Positions 1 through 9,571 of a stretch of DNA of 64,000 nucleotides are shown here, in pieces (within the stretch, counting starts at the first letter, position 1; every line of letters starts with the position of its first letter). Source of the DNA: CAG-390 sp003523225 (lineage in GTDB: Bacteria; Bacillota; Clostridia; Oscillospirales; CAG-272); the NCBI GenBank assembly GCA_902461815.1, contig CABPZE010000004.1, positions 81,603 through 145,602 on the forward strand, read 5' to 3'. A program made the position numbers and the translations under genes. The notes under the pieces are model-generated. The model made no database searches and was not told the DNA's origin. It saw only the letters and a program-made list of their open reading frames with translations.

Positions 1-111
1 TTTTACGCTCAGTAAAGCGCTTTCGTAAAAATCGTTGATAAATTGGTTGTTGACGGTGATTCCCGTTAAAAGGATCACAAGCAGCACTGAGGCGATAATT
101 ATTTCTCTCAT
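1..111 (-). CDS. DUF4363-type protein, N-terminal part
   Basis: The minus strand reads 37 codons from an ATG at 109-111 and runs off the left edge of the window. The visible residues are a short charged start, a hydrophobic membrane segment (about residues 3-16) and a polar continuation. The ATG overlaps the stop of the DUF421 gene as ATGA, so the two are translationally coupled. DUF4363 proteins commonly follow DUF421 proteins in Clostridia; the family call rests on this position and the N-terminal membrane helix, not on a full domain. Confidence 0.55.
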   Translation of the reverse strand, partial: MREIIIASVLLVILLTGITVNNQFINDFYESALLSVK

Positions 112-821
112 TTTTCGGCCTTACCTCCGTCAGCGTCCGCGTGGGCGCTCTTTTTTTGTGAGCGGAAAAAGCGCAGGCTGCCTCCGTCGTCGGCAAGCAT
201 AAGGAAAACATCCTCAAGTTGAGTGTTCTGTGTAATAAGGAACTGTTCGATCCAGCGTTCGTTTTTGCCTACGGAGTCAAGACCGTGACGGTTTATCTTG
301 CCGTTTTCAATCAGAATATGATATATCCCGGATTCGGCAGGCTTTTTTCCGACGTCCGCCGCTGTTGCAGGGCGCTCGGGAGTGGTGGGAACCACCGAAA
401 TTGTGCCGTCCTGCTCAAGCGTTGCATATGCGACGCTTGAGATGTCCGTACTTCCGGATTTTCTCAGCGCCACCATAAGCTCATCTGCGGATATGCGGGT
501 GCGCTTCAGTGCCGCTTCCTGCGGCTTTCCCATTTTCACCAACACAGTAGGTCGGGTGGAAAGCAGGTTTTTAAGACCCGGAAAGCGCGAGAGAAGGGCG
601 GCTGAGAATATTTCCGCCGCAAGCACCAGCACGATCGGAATTATTGCATATACCAGCGGAATACTGTGATTTTCAATGGGAAGCGCGGCGATTTCAGAGA
701 GCAAAAGAGTGCTTACAAGGTCTGAGACCTCAAGCTGACCGAGCTGCCTTTTGCCCATGATACGCATAGCTCCCACCAGCACAATATAAATTATTACCGT
801 TCTTATCAGAATGATTGCCAT
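108..821 (-). CDS. DUF421 (YetF-like) membrane protein
   Basis: The 237-residue product has three N-terminal hydrophobic segments (about residues 3-20, 32-48 and 55-77). The typical YetF sequence MRIMGKRQLGQLE lies between the first two, and a soluble C-terminal domain containing the conserved RPTVLVKMG stretch follows. Members of this family are membrane proteins of unknown biochemical function; some are linked to spore or envelope stress. A GAAGGAA ribosome site precedes the ATG. The gene is the first of a two-gene unit with the DUF4363-type gene and diverges from the dcw cluster. Confidence 0.85.
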   Translation of the reverse strand: MAIILIRTVIIYIVLVGAMRIMGKRQLGQLEVSDLVSTLLLSEIAALPIENHSIPLVYAIIPIVLVLAAEIFSAALLSRFPGLKNLLSTRPTVLVKMGKPQEAALKRTRISADELMVALRKSGSTDISSVAYATLEQDGTISVVPTTPERPATAADVGKKPAESGIYHILIENGKINRHGLDSVGKNERWIEQFLITQNTQLEDVFLMLADDGGSLRFFRSQKKSAHADADGGKAEK

Positions 822-1151
822 TTCTGAACTGTTCCTTCTACCGGATATGCCGGCGTTTTTTATAGTATCATGCGTCGTTTGCAGCGCTTTTATACTCTGT
901 TCCGGTGCACGATTTTTACTCGCCGCGCTAATGTCAATATATATTTACCGGGTGTCAGCAAAAGCCAAACGGCTTTTGCCTACATCCGGTTTACATCTTA
1001 CACGCGGGCAGCTATGTGTCATAAAATGACATAAATATAAAAACAAAGAATCCAAAACATGAATAAGGAGTTTGCGCGGCGAAAGCGGGCGGCAAATGAC
1101 GTATCTTGCGCCGGAAAATCAAAAAAATTTTCATTCTTTTGAATTTACCTA

Positions 1152-1181
1152 TTGCATTTGGGGGTGGAGTTATAGTATAAT
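1152..1181 (+). promoter_or_regulatory. Probable sigma-A promoter of the dcw operon
   Basis: TTGCAT (1152-1157) and a perfect TATAAT (1176-1181) are separated by 18 bases. Transcription would start about 1188 and run through the mraZ leader. Confidence 0.65.
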
Positions 1182-1218
1182 AACAGCGCAGTGGAGCAAA
1201 AAGGTGCAAAATGGTGGA
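1164..1218 (+). promoter_or_regulatory. GTGG repeats, candidate MraZ-binding box
   Basis: GTGGA occurs at 1164, 1191 and 1214, with a related GTGCA at 1204, so the promoter and start site are flanked by direct repeats. MraZ proteins of other bacteria bind tandem TGGG/GTGG-type repeats upstream of their own gene. Spacing here is irregular (13 and 10 bases between the last three), so autoregulation is inferred. Confidence 0.4.
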
Positions 1219-1545
1219 CTATACCACAGGTCATAGATGCATAAATAGCTTAATAAAGCAATTTGACCACATATTAAAGATCAGTTGTGTTGCCGCCGCA
1301 AGTTGCGCAGATCAGAGCCCGGATACTCTGCTTGCCGGGTTGCTCCCAATGAAACAATCCTGAAAAGACAGGAATAAAGTCCTCTTATTTCATTTAACGG
1401 AATCAGTTTCATTCAATAACAAAACTTACACCGTGTCATTGCGCGCGCCTGCGGAATACGTCGGCACAGCCGCCGTAAAATAACAATTGAAGAAGCGCGT
1501 GACACCTGGCTAAACCATTATAAATCAGAAGAAAGGAGAACTGCC

Positions 1546-2019
1546 ATGGACGCGACCGATACCGTCATTCAGGGCGCAGGAGGATTTACTCTGCCGCTGA
1601 TGGGAGTCTTTCACCACAACGTGGACGGAAAGAACCGTTTGTTTATCCCGGCGAAGCACCGTGATATACTCGGTCAGAGCTTTATCGTCTGCCCGAGCAT
1701 CCGCGACAAGTCGCTGAAGGCATACTCTCTTTCCGAATGGAACAAATATATAGCTCCTATTGAAAAGCTCGACCGGAAGTATCAGGAGGCTCTGAAGCGT
1801 TTTTACAACAGCAGTGCCGCCGTGCTTACGCCCGACGCGCAGGGAAGGATCGTGCTTACTCCGGAGCTTGTTCAGCACGCGGGACTTGAGTCGCGCGCGG
1901 CGGTAATTGTGGGCTGCGGAAATTACTCCGAGATATGGTCGGAAGAAAATTACGCACTCCAGCAGTCAAGTACCGATCTTGCCGAGCTGCTTTCGGTTAT
2001 CGAAAGCCAGGGACTGTGA
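1546..2019 (+). CDS. mraZ: Transcriptional regulator MraZ
   Basis: MraZ is a ring-forming DNA-binding protein that represses the dcw operon it heads. Both AbrB-like half-motifs are visible: DGKNRLFIPAKHR near residues 27-39 and DAQGRIVLTPEL about 90 residues from the start. The chosen ATG has a strong GAAAGGAG site 7 bases upstream. An internal ATG (start MGVFHHN), which is where most homologues begin, would give about 140 residues instead of 157. Either start leaves the fold intact. The rsmH start lies 7 bases after the stop. Confidence 0.93.
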   Translation: MDATDTVIQGAGGFTLPLMGVFHHNVDGKNRLFIPAKHRDILGQSFIVCPSIRDKSLKAYSLSEWNKYIAPIEKLDRKYQEALKRFYNSSAAVLTPDAQGRIVLTPELVQHAGLESRAAVIVGCGNYSEIWSEENYALQQSSTDLAELLSVIESQGL

Positions 2020-2026
2020 GGCTGGC

Positions 2027-2980
2027 ATGAACACAGAAGGCAGAATTTCATTTTCTCATGAGCCTGTACTGCTTAACGAGGTAATTGACGCTTTGGCGAT
2101 AAAGCCGGACGGCATCTACCTTGACGGCACTGCGGGAGGGGGAGGACATTCCTCCGCCATAGCCGCGCGGCTTACCGGCGGAAAACTTATCGCACTTGAC
2201 CGCGACCCGGAGGCGGTAGCCGCCGCAGGCGCGAGACTGTCCCGGTACGGAGACAGGGCAAGGGTGATACGTTCCAATTTTTCAGAAATTGATTCGGTGT
2301 GCGCCTCTCTCGGAATAACAGCCCTTGACGGCGTACTGCTTGACCTTGGGGTCTCCTCACATCAGCTTGACACTCCGGAGCGCGGATTTTCCTACATTTC
2401 CGACGCGCCTCTTGATATGAGAATGGATACTTCCGCCGCCTTGTGTGCCGCGGATGTGGTAAACGGGTATCCGCGTGAAAGGCTTGAAAAAATTATTTAC
2501 GAGTACGGAGAGGAAAAATTCGCCTCCCGCATCGCCTCAAAAATATGCGAAAAGCGCGAGACCGCTCCGATAAAGACCACCGGAGAGCTTGTGAATATTA
2601 TAAAATCGGCGATTCCTGCCGCAGCGCTGCGCGGAGCAGAGCATCATCCCGCCATGAGAACATTTCAGGCGATAAGGATCGAAGTAAACGGTGAGCTTGA
2701 TGTCATCGAACCGACAATACGCAAGGCGGTATCCATGCTGGCTCCCGGCGGGAGGATCGCGGTGATAACCTTTCACTCGCTTGAGGACCGCCGGGTCAAG
2801 CAGACATTTGCGGAACTGGCGCGTGGGTGCGTCTGCCCACCGGATTTCCCGGTGTGCGTCTGCGGACACAAGCCGGAGATAAGGCTTGTGACAAAAAAAC
2901 CGGTCACGGCGTCCCCCGGGGAGCTTGAGCGGAACACACGTTCGCACAGCGCAAAGCTCAGAACGGCGGAAAAGCTGTGA
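2027..2980 (+). CDS. rsmH: 16S rRNA (cytosine-1402 N4)-methyltransferase RsmH
   Basis: RsmH methylates C1402 of 16S rRNA using S-adenosylmethionine. The 317-residue product begins with the family's HEPVLLNEV motif, followed by the SAM-binding loop GTAGGGGHS at residues 34-42. LDLGVSSHQLD and the C-terminal ITFHSLEDR motif are also present. I placed the start at 2027, because an upstream in-frame extension to 1907 lies inside mraZ and has no family character. Length is normal for the family. The ribosome site is weak (GAGG), consistent with coupling to mraZ. Confidence 0.95.
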   Translation: MNTEGRISFSHEPVLLNEVIDALAIKPDGIYLDGTAGGGGHSSAIAARLTGGKLIALDRDPEAVAAAGARLSRYGDRARVIRSNFSEIDSVCASLGITALDGVLLDLGVSSHQLDTPERGFSYISDAPLDMRMDTSAALCAADVVNGYPRERLEKIIYEYGEEKFASRIASKICEKRETAPIKTTGELVNIIKSAIPAAALRGAEHHPAMRTFQAIRIEVNGELDVIEPTIRKAVSMLAPGGRIAVITFHSLEDRRVKQTFAELARGCVCPPDFPVCVCGHKPEIRLVTKKPVTASPGELERNTRSHSAKLRTAEKL

Positions 2981-3045
2981 GCATCAGATTTAAGTATACG
3001 TCAATCAATTTTACATAAGACTGTTTGAAAGGTATGGAAGTAAAA

Positions 3046-3909
3046 ATGAACGCATATGCAGACGTGAACGCATCGGCGTCCTTCAATATCGCTTATAATT
3101 CCCTTGAGAGGCGTTTTTCCGAACGCGGCACTTCCGATTCCGTGCGCAGGCTTGCAATGGAGCAGGAGGAAAACGAGCGCAGGACGGCGGCTCTTGCACC
3201 CGAGGCGTACCGTCTTGGTGCGCGCAAAGAGTGCCGTGACTGGAATGCAAGATATAAAACCGGAAATTCTGACGACGGCTTTTACATGACCGTTGACGAT
3301 TACAAGCGCTGCTACCGCGACGGTATGGGATATCTTCCCGAAACACAGGTGGCGCGTCGCGTCCGCGCGCTCAGCGTAGAATGGGAGCCGGAGCATCCGG
3401 CGGCAGCTTACGAGCTTCGCGAGAGTGAAAAACGCGCGCTGACTGTGTCGGGAGAAAAACGGATGACACACGTCGAGGCATATCATGATTCGCTTATCGA
3501 AAGGTGGTTTCCGAAGGAGGAGATCGCGCCCGTCAAGGACAGACGCCTGCGTACAGTTCCTTTTGGGGCTGTGGCTCTTGTGCTTTTGTTCGCATTGGTG
3601 CTGGCGCTGCCTGTCACCCTCAGCGTGATGATAAAAGAACGCTCAGATGAAGTGTCCGCAGCATCCTCAAAGCTCGACGCGCTTGACGCAGAGATCGCCG
3701 AGCTTGAAAATGAGCTTAACGTCAAAAACGATCTCGACGCCATAAGGCGCATTGCCGTTGATGAGTACGGTATGATAAGCACCGACATTTCCACCACGCA
3801 TTATATCATGCTCGGCGGCGGAGACCGGATAGAGGCTTTTTCCGAGGAAAACGGCAATGCGGGAGTAATGGCACTACTCAGTGCGCTTGGCATCCGCAGA
3901 GGGGAATAA
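3046..3909 (+). CDS. ftsL: FtsL-like divisome protein with long cytoplasmic extension
   Basis: The C-terminal half has the FtsL/DivIC plan: one membrane helix (about residues 171-195), a coiled coil (198-229) and the conserved DAIRRIAVDEYGM segment. Its place between rsmH and ftsI is the canonical ftsL slot. Classical FtsL proteins are about 110-130 residues, but this one has some 170 charged residues before the helix, with no domain I recognise. In-frame starts exist at 3025 (TTG), 3034 and 3046; I chose 3046 because GGAAG precedes it at suitable spacing. The role in stabilising the FtsW/FtsI complex is inferred from family and position. Confidence 0.75.
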   Translation: MNAYADVNASASFNIAYNSLERRFSERGTSDSVRRLAMEQEENERRTAALAPEAYRLGARKECRDWNARYKTGNSDDGFYMTVDDYKRCYRDGMGYLPETQVARRVRALSVEWEPEHPAAAYELRESEKRALTVSGEKRMTHVEAYHDSLIERWFPKEEIAPVKDRRLRTVPFGAVALVLLFALVLALPVTLSVMIKERSDEVSAASSKLDALDAEIAELENELNVKNDLDAIRRIAVDEYGMISTDISTTHYIMLGGGDRIEAFSEENGNAGVMALLSALGIRRGE

Positions 3910-3984
3910 AAAACGTTTCGGTGAAATATCATTAAATGATAAACAGCTCTGCTATATAAGCAAGGAGGAAGGGCAGAACCGGGA

Positions 3985-6267
3985 ATGAAGGGAACAAGAA
4001 TAAAAATCAGCACAAAGCTTGTGATGCGTTCGTACATCCTGTTTGCCGTCATCATTGCCGCGTTTGCATTTCTTGCTTATAAGATATTTGCAATACAGAC
4101 AGTCAACTTTGATTACTATCAGCAGAAGGTGATAAATCAGCTTACGACCGAGTCAACGGTTTATTCAAAGCGCGGGTCGATATACGACTCCGAAGGCGTT
4201 CAGCTGGCAACTAATATTTCGGCATACCGCATTTTCATTGCGCCGTCAAATATACGCGCTGCGGTTTCGGAATCCACCGGAGACGAGGCAAAAAACTATG
4301 ATGACATTATTGCCCGGGGGCTTTCCGAGATACTGGGAGAAAAATACGGCGTGACATACGAGACGGTCGCCGAGATGATAGAGAAGAAAAAGGGAAGTCT
4401 TGACGCGACGGTCGTAAGACTTGCGGACGGCGAGAGCGCCGACCTTGTGCTGGACTTTATCTCAAAAAACGATCTTGGCAACATGGTGCTTGTCGAAGCC
4501 ACAAGCAAGCGCTATTACGCATACGGCAGTGTCGCCTCTCATGTGCTCGGCTTTACGGGTACTGACGGCGCGGGACTTTACGGGCTTGAATATCAGTATA
4601 ACAGTCAGCTTGCAGGAACTCCGGGAAAGTATATAACTGCCCGCGACTCGTACGGAAGGGAAATGCCTTACGAGTATAAAAGCGTTATTGAAGCCGTGGA
4701 TGGCTACGATATGCATACTACGCTGAATCTTAAGCTTCAGATGATACTTGAGGAACAGCTTAAGGCGACGTTTGAGGAGTGTCAGCCTGAATGCGGCGCG
4801 GCGGGGCTTGTAATGAATGTCAAGACAGGCGCGGTGCTTGCAATGGCGACCTATCCGGACTTTGACTGCAATGACGCCCGCACGCTCGACAGCTATTACA
4901 CCGGACTGCTTGATGGATCCGGATATACACCCGGCAGCGCCGAATATAATCTGCTTAAGGGCGAGCTCCAGACCAAAATGTGGTCGAACAAAGTGCTTAC
5001 CGACCCGTATATGCCAGGTTCTACCTTCAAGATAATCACAACTTCAATGGCGCTTGAGCAGGATGTTGCAAAGGTTGACGAAAAATTCTACTGCGCCGGA
5101 TATCTTCAGGTGGCAAACCGTAAAATTCACTGTTATCACACAAGCGGTCACGGAAGTCTGACCTTCGGGCAGGGCCTTCAGCAGTCCTGCAACCCGGTGC
5201 TCATGACGGTCGGTATGCGCGTGGGACAGGAGAAATTCTACAACTATTTCCGCGAATTCGGATATCTTGATAAAACGGGAATCGACCTGCCCGGTGAAGG
5301 AAAAACTACTTTCTGGGATGAAAATGAGTTCGGGATCGTAGACCTTGCGGTCGCCTCCTTCGGACAGAACTTTCAGGTGTCTATGCTGCATCATCTGACT
5401 GCTTTGTCTGCGGTTGCAAACAACGGATACCTCATGACTCCGTATATTGTTGAAAAAATGACGGATTCCGAGGGTAACGTGGTGTACAGCCACCAAGTCG
5501 AAAGCCGCCGTCAGGTGATAAGCGCTTCGGTTTCAAAAACCGTGTCGCAGATCCTTGAGGAGGGCGTATCGGGAGACGGCGGTGCGAAAAACTGCTATAT
5601 CCCCGGCTACAAGATCGCCGCAAAAACCGGTACTTCGGAAAAAATAGGCGATCCCGATCCGCTTGCGCGTATCGGCTCATGCGTGGCTTACGCGCCGGCA
5701 GACGATCCTGAGATCGCAATACTTATAGTTGTTGACGACCCAAAGATAGGCAGCCGCTTCGGTTCAATGATCGCGGCTCCGTATATCGCAAACTGTTTGG
5801 CTCAGATACTTCCGTATCTTGGCTATGAGCCGGAATACACCGATGCCGAAAAAGCGGCGCTTGACGTTGAGGTCGGAGAGTACCGCGGACGCAGTCCCGC
5901 AGTTACACGCAACCTTATAAAGGAGCTGGGCGTGGAGTGCGAAATTATCGGCGACGGCGACACGGTCACGGCTCAGATTCCGTCGGCTGGTGCGACCATT
6001 TCAAAGGAAACCGGGAAGATACTTATCTATCTGGGAGACAGCGCGCCGAAAAAGGATGTAAAAATTCCAAATGTGCAAAATCTCACGGCAGCGGCGGCAA
6101 ATCAGGTGCTGCTGAACGCCGGACTCAATATTAAAATCGAAGGAAGCAAAAGTCATTCACTTGCCGGAGACGCACTTGTGGTCTCACAGTACCCTGTGGC
6201 AGGCGAAACGGCAGAAAGGGGAAGCGTAGTAACGATAACGGTCAGATTCACCGACAGCGAGGATTAG
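3985..6267 (+). CDS. ftsI: Division transpeptidase FtsI/SpoVD family (class B PBP) with PASTA repeats
   Basis: This 760-residue class B penicillin-binding protein cross-links septal peptidoglycan outside the membrane. One N-terminal membrane helix is followed by a PBP-dimer domain and then a transpeptidase domain. Active-site motifs are visible: S346-T-F-K349, S401-C-N403 and K547-T-G549. Two C-terminal PASTA-like modules follow (about residues 640-690 and 692-757). The N-terminal helix and PASTA count fit PBP2B/SpoVD proteins; vegetative or sporulation use cannot be separated from sequence. The gene ends in tandem TAG TAG. The best ribosome site (AAGGAGG) lies rather far upstream of the chosen ATG. 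Confidence 0.92.
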   Translation: MKGTRIKISTKLVMRSYILFAVIIAAFAFLAYKIFAIQTVNFDYYQQKVINQLTTESTVYSKRGSIYDSEGVQLATNISAYRIFIAPSNIRAAVSESTGDEAKNYDDIIARGLSEILGEKYGVTYETVAEMIEKKKGSLDATVVRLADGESADLVLDFISKNDLGNMVLVEATSKRYYAYGSVASHVLGFTGTDGAGLYGLEYQYNSQLAGTPGKYITARDSYGREMPYEYKSVIEAVDGYDMHTTLNLKLQMILEEQLKATFEECQPECGAAGLVMNVKTGAVLAMATYPDFDCNDARTLDSYYTGLLDGSGYTPGSAEYNLLKGELQTKMWSNKVLTDPYMPGSTFKIITTSMALEQDVAKVDEKFYCAGYLQVANRKIHCYHTSGHGSLTFGQGLQQSCNPVLMTVGMRVGQEKFYNYFREFGYLDKTGIDLPGEGKTTFWDENEFGIVDLAVASFGQNFQVSMLHHLTALSAVANNGYLMTPYIVEKMTDSEGNVVYSHQVESRRQVISASVSKTVSQILEEGVSGDGGAKNCYIPGYKIAAKTGTSEKIGDPDPLARIGSCVAYAPADDPEIAILIVVDDPKIGSRFGSMIAAPYIANCLAQILPYLGYEPEYTDAEKAALDVEVGEYRGRSPAVTRNLIKELGVECEIIGDGDTVTAQIPSAGATISKETGKILIYLGDSAPKKDVKIPNVQNLTAAAANQVLLNAGLNIKIEGSKSHSLAGDALVVSQYPVAGETAERGSVVTITVRFTDSED

Positions 6268-6453
6268 TAGGCGTCGGCTGACTGCAATCGGAATGAAAAA
6301 AATAAAAAAGGCAGCCTGCATGCTTGCCCTGACAGGACGTTTAAGGATTGAAGCGTCAGCCCGGGGACAATTCTGAATTCTTTCTCCGGGACAGGTGTCA
6401 TTACACCTTTGGAAGCGCCCTATGGCGCTGATGAAAGGAGAAGCAGGGCTTTG

Positions 6454-8052
6454 ATGAAACTTGATTGGCTGCTTTCCGCCGCAGGCATTGAATACCGTGC
6501 GGTGGGACCGACGGATATCGAGATATCCGAAATTGTATCCGATTCCCGCGGGGTGTGTAAAGATTGTTTGTTTTTGTGCATTCGGGGCATTAAGAACGAC
6601 TCACACCGCTATATAGACGAGGTATGTGCCGCCGGCGCGGCGGCGATAGTGGCTGAGGATGAGAGCGCGCACGCTCCCGCGGGAATAACGATAATATACA
6701 CAAAAGACACCAGAGCGGCGCTTGCGCGGCTTTGGTGTGCCCGGTATGAGCTCGCGGCGGCAGGAAACAGTATGCGTCTTGTCGCCGTGACCGGGACCAA
6801 CGGAAAAACCACTGTAAGCTATATGCTGCGCGCCATTTTCGGCGCGGCGATGCATCGCTGCGGTATCATCGGGACCGTGCGGTGCGAAACGCCTCTGCGT
6901 GTGCTTGATACCCGTGGGGACGCAAGATTTTCCCCTGATGATTCAAATGCAAATATGACCACTCCCGACCCCGGGCAGCTTTACCGTATGCTTGCGGCAA
7001 TGCGTGACGACGGGGCGGAATATGTGTTTATGGAGGCAACCTCACACGCATTGGCTCTGCGCAAGCTCGAGCCTTTGCGCTTTGCCGCGGCGGTATTTAC
7101 AAATCTCACGCCGGAGCATCTTGATTTTCACGGTACAATGGAAAATTATTTTCTTGCCAAGGCAAGGCTTCTGCGGCAGTCGGAGACGGCGATAATCAAT
7201 GCCGATGACCCGTGGGGGGAAAGGTTCGCCGAATATGCCGTGAAAAACAAATGTCCGTGCGCGGAAAATATAATCCTTTGCAGCGCGGGACACCCTGCGT
7301 TCCGCAACAGAAAATATGAAAGCTTTACCGCCGAGAATATACACGATATGGGCGGGGAGGGAATATCATATACTCTTTGCTCGCCACGGGAAATACGTGA
7401 GATACGCTGTCCCACGCCGGGGAGCTTCAGCTTTATGAATTCACTTGAGGCGGCGGCGTGCGCCGTGCATTTCGGAATAAGCGGAAGCTTTGTTTCCGAT
7501 GCGCTTGCATCGTCGTCGGGTACTCCGGGAAGGCTTGAGCGTGTGCGTCTTGGGCTTGGTTTTCCTGCTGCGGTATTTATTGATTATGCTCATACCCCCG
7601 ATGCGCTTGAAAATCTGCTTCGGACGGCGCGCGGCTTTATGGATGCACGTAACGCCTGCCGCGGATTTAATGAGGGCAGGATCATTCTGCTTTTCGGCTG
7701 CGGCGGAGACCGTGACCGCCAAAAACGTCCCGTTATGGGAAGAATAGCGTCACGCCTTGCCGATTTTACGTTTATTACCTCCGACAATTCGCGTTCCGAG
7801 CCGCCGGAGGAAATAATCCGCGAAATAATGGAGGGCTTTGACCCTGCAGCTCCTCATGAGGTGATAGTGAATCGGCGCAAGGCGATAGAACGCGCAGTGC
7901 GTATCGCGCAGCAAGGGGATGTTATACTGCTTGCTGGCAAGGGTCATGAACAGTATGAAATAGACGCCGCGGGAAGACATGACTTTTGCGAGGCGGATAT
8001 AGTACGAGAAGCCGTGCGGGCGCTCGGAGAACCGGGCGGAGAGATAAAATAA
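6454..8052 (+). CDS. murE: UDP-MurNAc-tripeptide synthetase MurE (probably meso-DAP adding)
   Basis: MurE adds the third residue of the peptidoglycan stem peptide in the cytoplasm, using ATP. The Mur ligase P-loop TGTNGKTT is at residues 113-120, TNLTPEHLDFHG is in the central domain, and the specificity motif reads D444-N-S-R-S-E449. DAP-adding enzymes normally have DNPR; the arginine that contacts DAP is kept here, with serine replacing proline. I chose ATG 6454 with AAAGGAG upstream; an ORF extension to 6409 does not resemble the family. The 186-base gap after ftsI contains small hairpins near 6360-6405. Confidence 0.93.
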   Translation: MKLDWLLSAAGIEYRAVGPTDIEISEIVSDSRGVCKDCLFLCIRGIKNDSHRYIDEVCAAGAAAIVAEDESAHAPAGITIIYTKDTRAALARLWCARYELAAAGNSMRLVAVTGTNGKTTVSYMLRAIFGAAMHRCGIIGTVRCETPLRVLDTRGDARFSPDDSNANMTTPDPGQLYRMLAAMRDDGAEYVFMEATSHALALRKLEPLRFAAAVFTNLTPEHLDFHGTMENYFLAKARLLRQSETAIINADDPWGERFAEYAVKNKCPCAENIILCSAGHPAFRNRKYESFTAENIHDMGGEGISYTLCSPREIREIRCPTPGSFSFMNSLEAAACAVHFGISGSFVSDALASSSGTPGRLERVRLGLGFPAAVFIDYAHTPDALENLLRTARGFMDARNACRGFNEGRIILLFGCGGDRDRQKRPVMGRIASRLADFTFITSDNSRSEPPEEIIREIMEGFDPAAPHEVIVNRRKAIERAVRIAQQGDVILLAGKGHEQYEIDAAGRHDFCEADIVREAVRALGEPGGEIK

Positions 8053-8100
8053 TGTAAAAACAGGTGCCGTGATTCATCGGCACTTTGAGGTATAAATCTT

Positions 8101-9555
8101 ATGAAGATCCGGATCAAATGCAATGGCGGATATATGTCGGTGGCTGAGCTGGCGCAGATGTGCGGCAGCAGGATCGTCGGCGGGGATCCGCAGAACTATA
8201 ATGACAGAAGCATATGCGGAGTCTGCACAGATTCAAGAGAAGCGGAAACCGGCGTTATGTTTGCGGCAATTGTGGGCGAACGCACCGACGGACACGATTA
8301 TATAGAGTCGGCGGCGGCGCTTGGTGCTGCGGCGGTACTTGCCGAGCATCTGCCGGATAATGCAGGTGATATCGACATTCCGATAATACTTACCGGCGGG
8401 ACTGTTCCGGCACTCTCAAAAATTGCGGCGGCTGTATCCGAATACATCGCCGCCAAGCGGGTCGCTGTAACCGGAAGCGTAGGAAAAACCACGACCAAGG
8501 AATTTATTTTTTCGGTGCTCGGGCAGTCAGGCGAGGTCTACCGCACCGAGGGAAACCGCAACAGTGTCATCGGAATGCCTCTTTCCATGCTTGAAATTCC
8601 CACCACAGCCGAATACGCTGTGCTTGAAATGGGTATGAGCGCGCTGGGTGAGATCGAATCAATGTCGCTTACCGCGCGTCCAGACGTGGCGGTGATAACC
8701 AATATCGGCTCGTCGCACCTTGAGTATCTCGGCACAAGGGAAAACATTGCAAGGGCAAAGCTTGAGATAAGAGCCGGACTTTCTCCCGACGGACTGCTTC
8801 TTCTTAACGGCGACGAGCCGCTTCTGGCTGACGTTGGGGCAAAAGACCGTCGCGCCGTATATTTCTCGGCGTCGGGAAACAGCTCTGCGGACTTTTATAT
8901 TTCGGATCTTCGCGACACGGGTAGTGGATGTGTTTTCAATATAAACACTCCTGACGGTGTAATCCTCGATGCGGAAATATCCGTTCCCGGAAGGCACAAT
9001 GCTCAGGCGGCGCTCATAGCCGCTGCGGTGGGTATGCATTTCGGACTTAGCGAGGCTGATGTGCGTCGCGGACTTTGTGAGTTCCGTCCTGTGGCAATGC
9101 GTCAGAATTTTATTACCGTGGGCGGTCTTAATGTCCTCAATGACTGCTATAACGCGAGTCCGGAGTCGGTGCGCGCAGCCATTGACGTCCTGATCTCGGC
9201 TGCCAAAAGAACCGGCGGGATCGCAGCTGCAATACTCGGGGATATGGGTGAGCTTGGCGCGGATTCTCCAGCCATGCACCGTGGAGTGGGCAGATATTTC
9301 GCCGAAAACGGAGGGGAGTTTCTGATAGCCTACGGTCCGCGTTCGGCTGAAACGGCGCGCGGTGCTGCGGAAGCGGGGCTGTCGCCTGAAAATATCGTGA
9401 GGATACCCGACATCTCCTCCCCGGATGCGCCGCGAATTGCCGCCGAGGCGGCTGAGCTGACGCTTGGAAGTAAGGACATTCTGCTGATAAAGGCGAGCCG
9501 TTCGGTAAAGGCGGAGCGCATTATTGAAGCTTTGCGAAACTCAGAAAACAGGTAA
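8101..9555 (+). CDS. murF: UDP-MurNAc-tripeptide:D-Ala-D-Ala ligase MurF
   Basis: MurF attaches D-alanyl-D-alanine to complete the UDP-MurNAc-pentapeptide. The 484-residue protein has the MurF N-terminal domain, the ATP loop TGSVGKTT (residues 124-131), the GNRNS and EMGMSALGEIESM segments, and the C-terminal NDCYNASPESV motif typical of MurF. It lies 48 bases after murE. The start ATG has GAGGT about 10 bases upstream. Confidence 0.94.
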   Translation: MKIRIKCNGGYMSVAELAQMCGSRIVGGDPQNYNDRSICGVCTDSREAETGVMFAAIVGERTDGHDYIESAAALGAAAVLAEHLPDNAGDIDIPIILTGGTVPALSKIAAAVSEYIAAKRVAVTGSVGKTTTKEFIFSVLGQSGEVYRTEGNRNSVIGMPLSMLEIPTTAEYAVLEMGMSALGEIESMSLTARPDVAVITNIGSSHLEYLGTRENIARAKLEIRAGLSPDGLLLLNGDEPLLADVGAKDRRAVYFSASGNSSADFYISDLRDTGSGCVFNINTPDGVILDAEISVPGRHNAQAALIAAAVGMHFGLSEADVRRGLCEFRPVAMRQNFITVGGLNVLNDCYNASPESVRAAIDVLISAAKRTGGIAAAILGDMGELGADSPAMHRGVGRYFAENGGEFLIAYGPRSAETARGAAEAGLSPENIVRIPDISSPDAPRIAAEAAELTLGSKDILLIKASRSVKAERIIEALRNSENR

Positions 9556-9571
9556 GGACAACAAAGGTCAA

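Larger units (their letters stand above)
822..1545. other. Divergent intergenic region with long mraZ leader
   Basis: No open reading frame here looks coding. The region holds a 9-bp inverted repeat at 958-979 (GCAAAAGCC/GGCTTTTGC), the mraZ promoter near 1152-1181, and then an untranslated leader of about 350 bases before mraZ. The leader contains small possible stem-loops, for example CCCGG/CCGGG around 1317-1340. I checked for RNase P RNA, 6S RNA and T-box hallmarks and saw none. Confidence 0.6.

Noticed and set aside
1188..1545. RNase P RNA, 6S RNA or T-box in the mraZ leader
   Set aside because: None of the conserved motifs (for example GAGGAAAGTCC or ACAGAA for RNase P, or TGGTACCGCG-like T-box antiterminator) is present.
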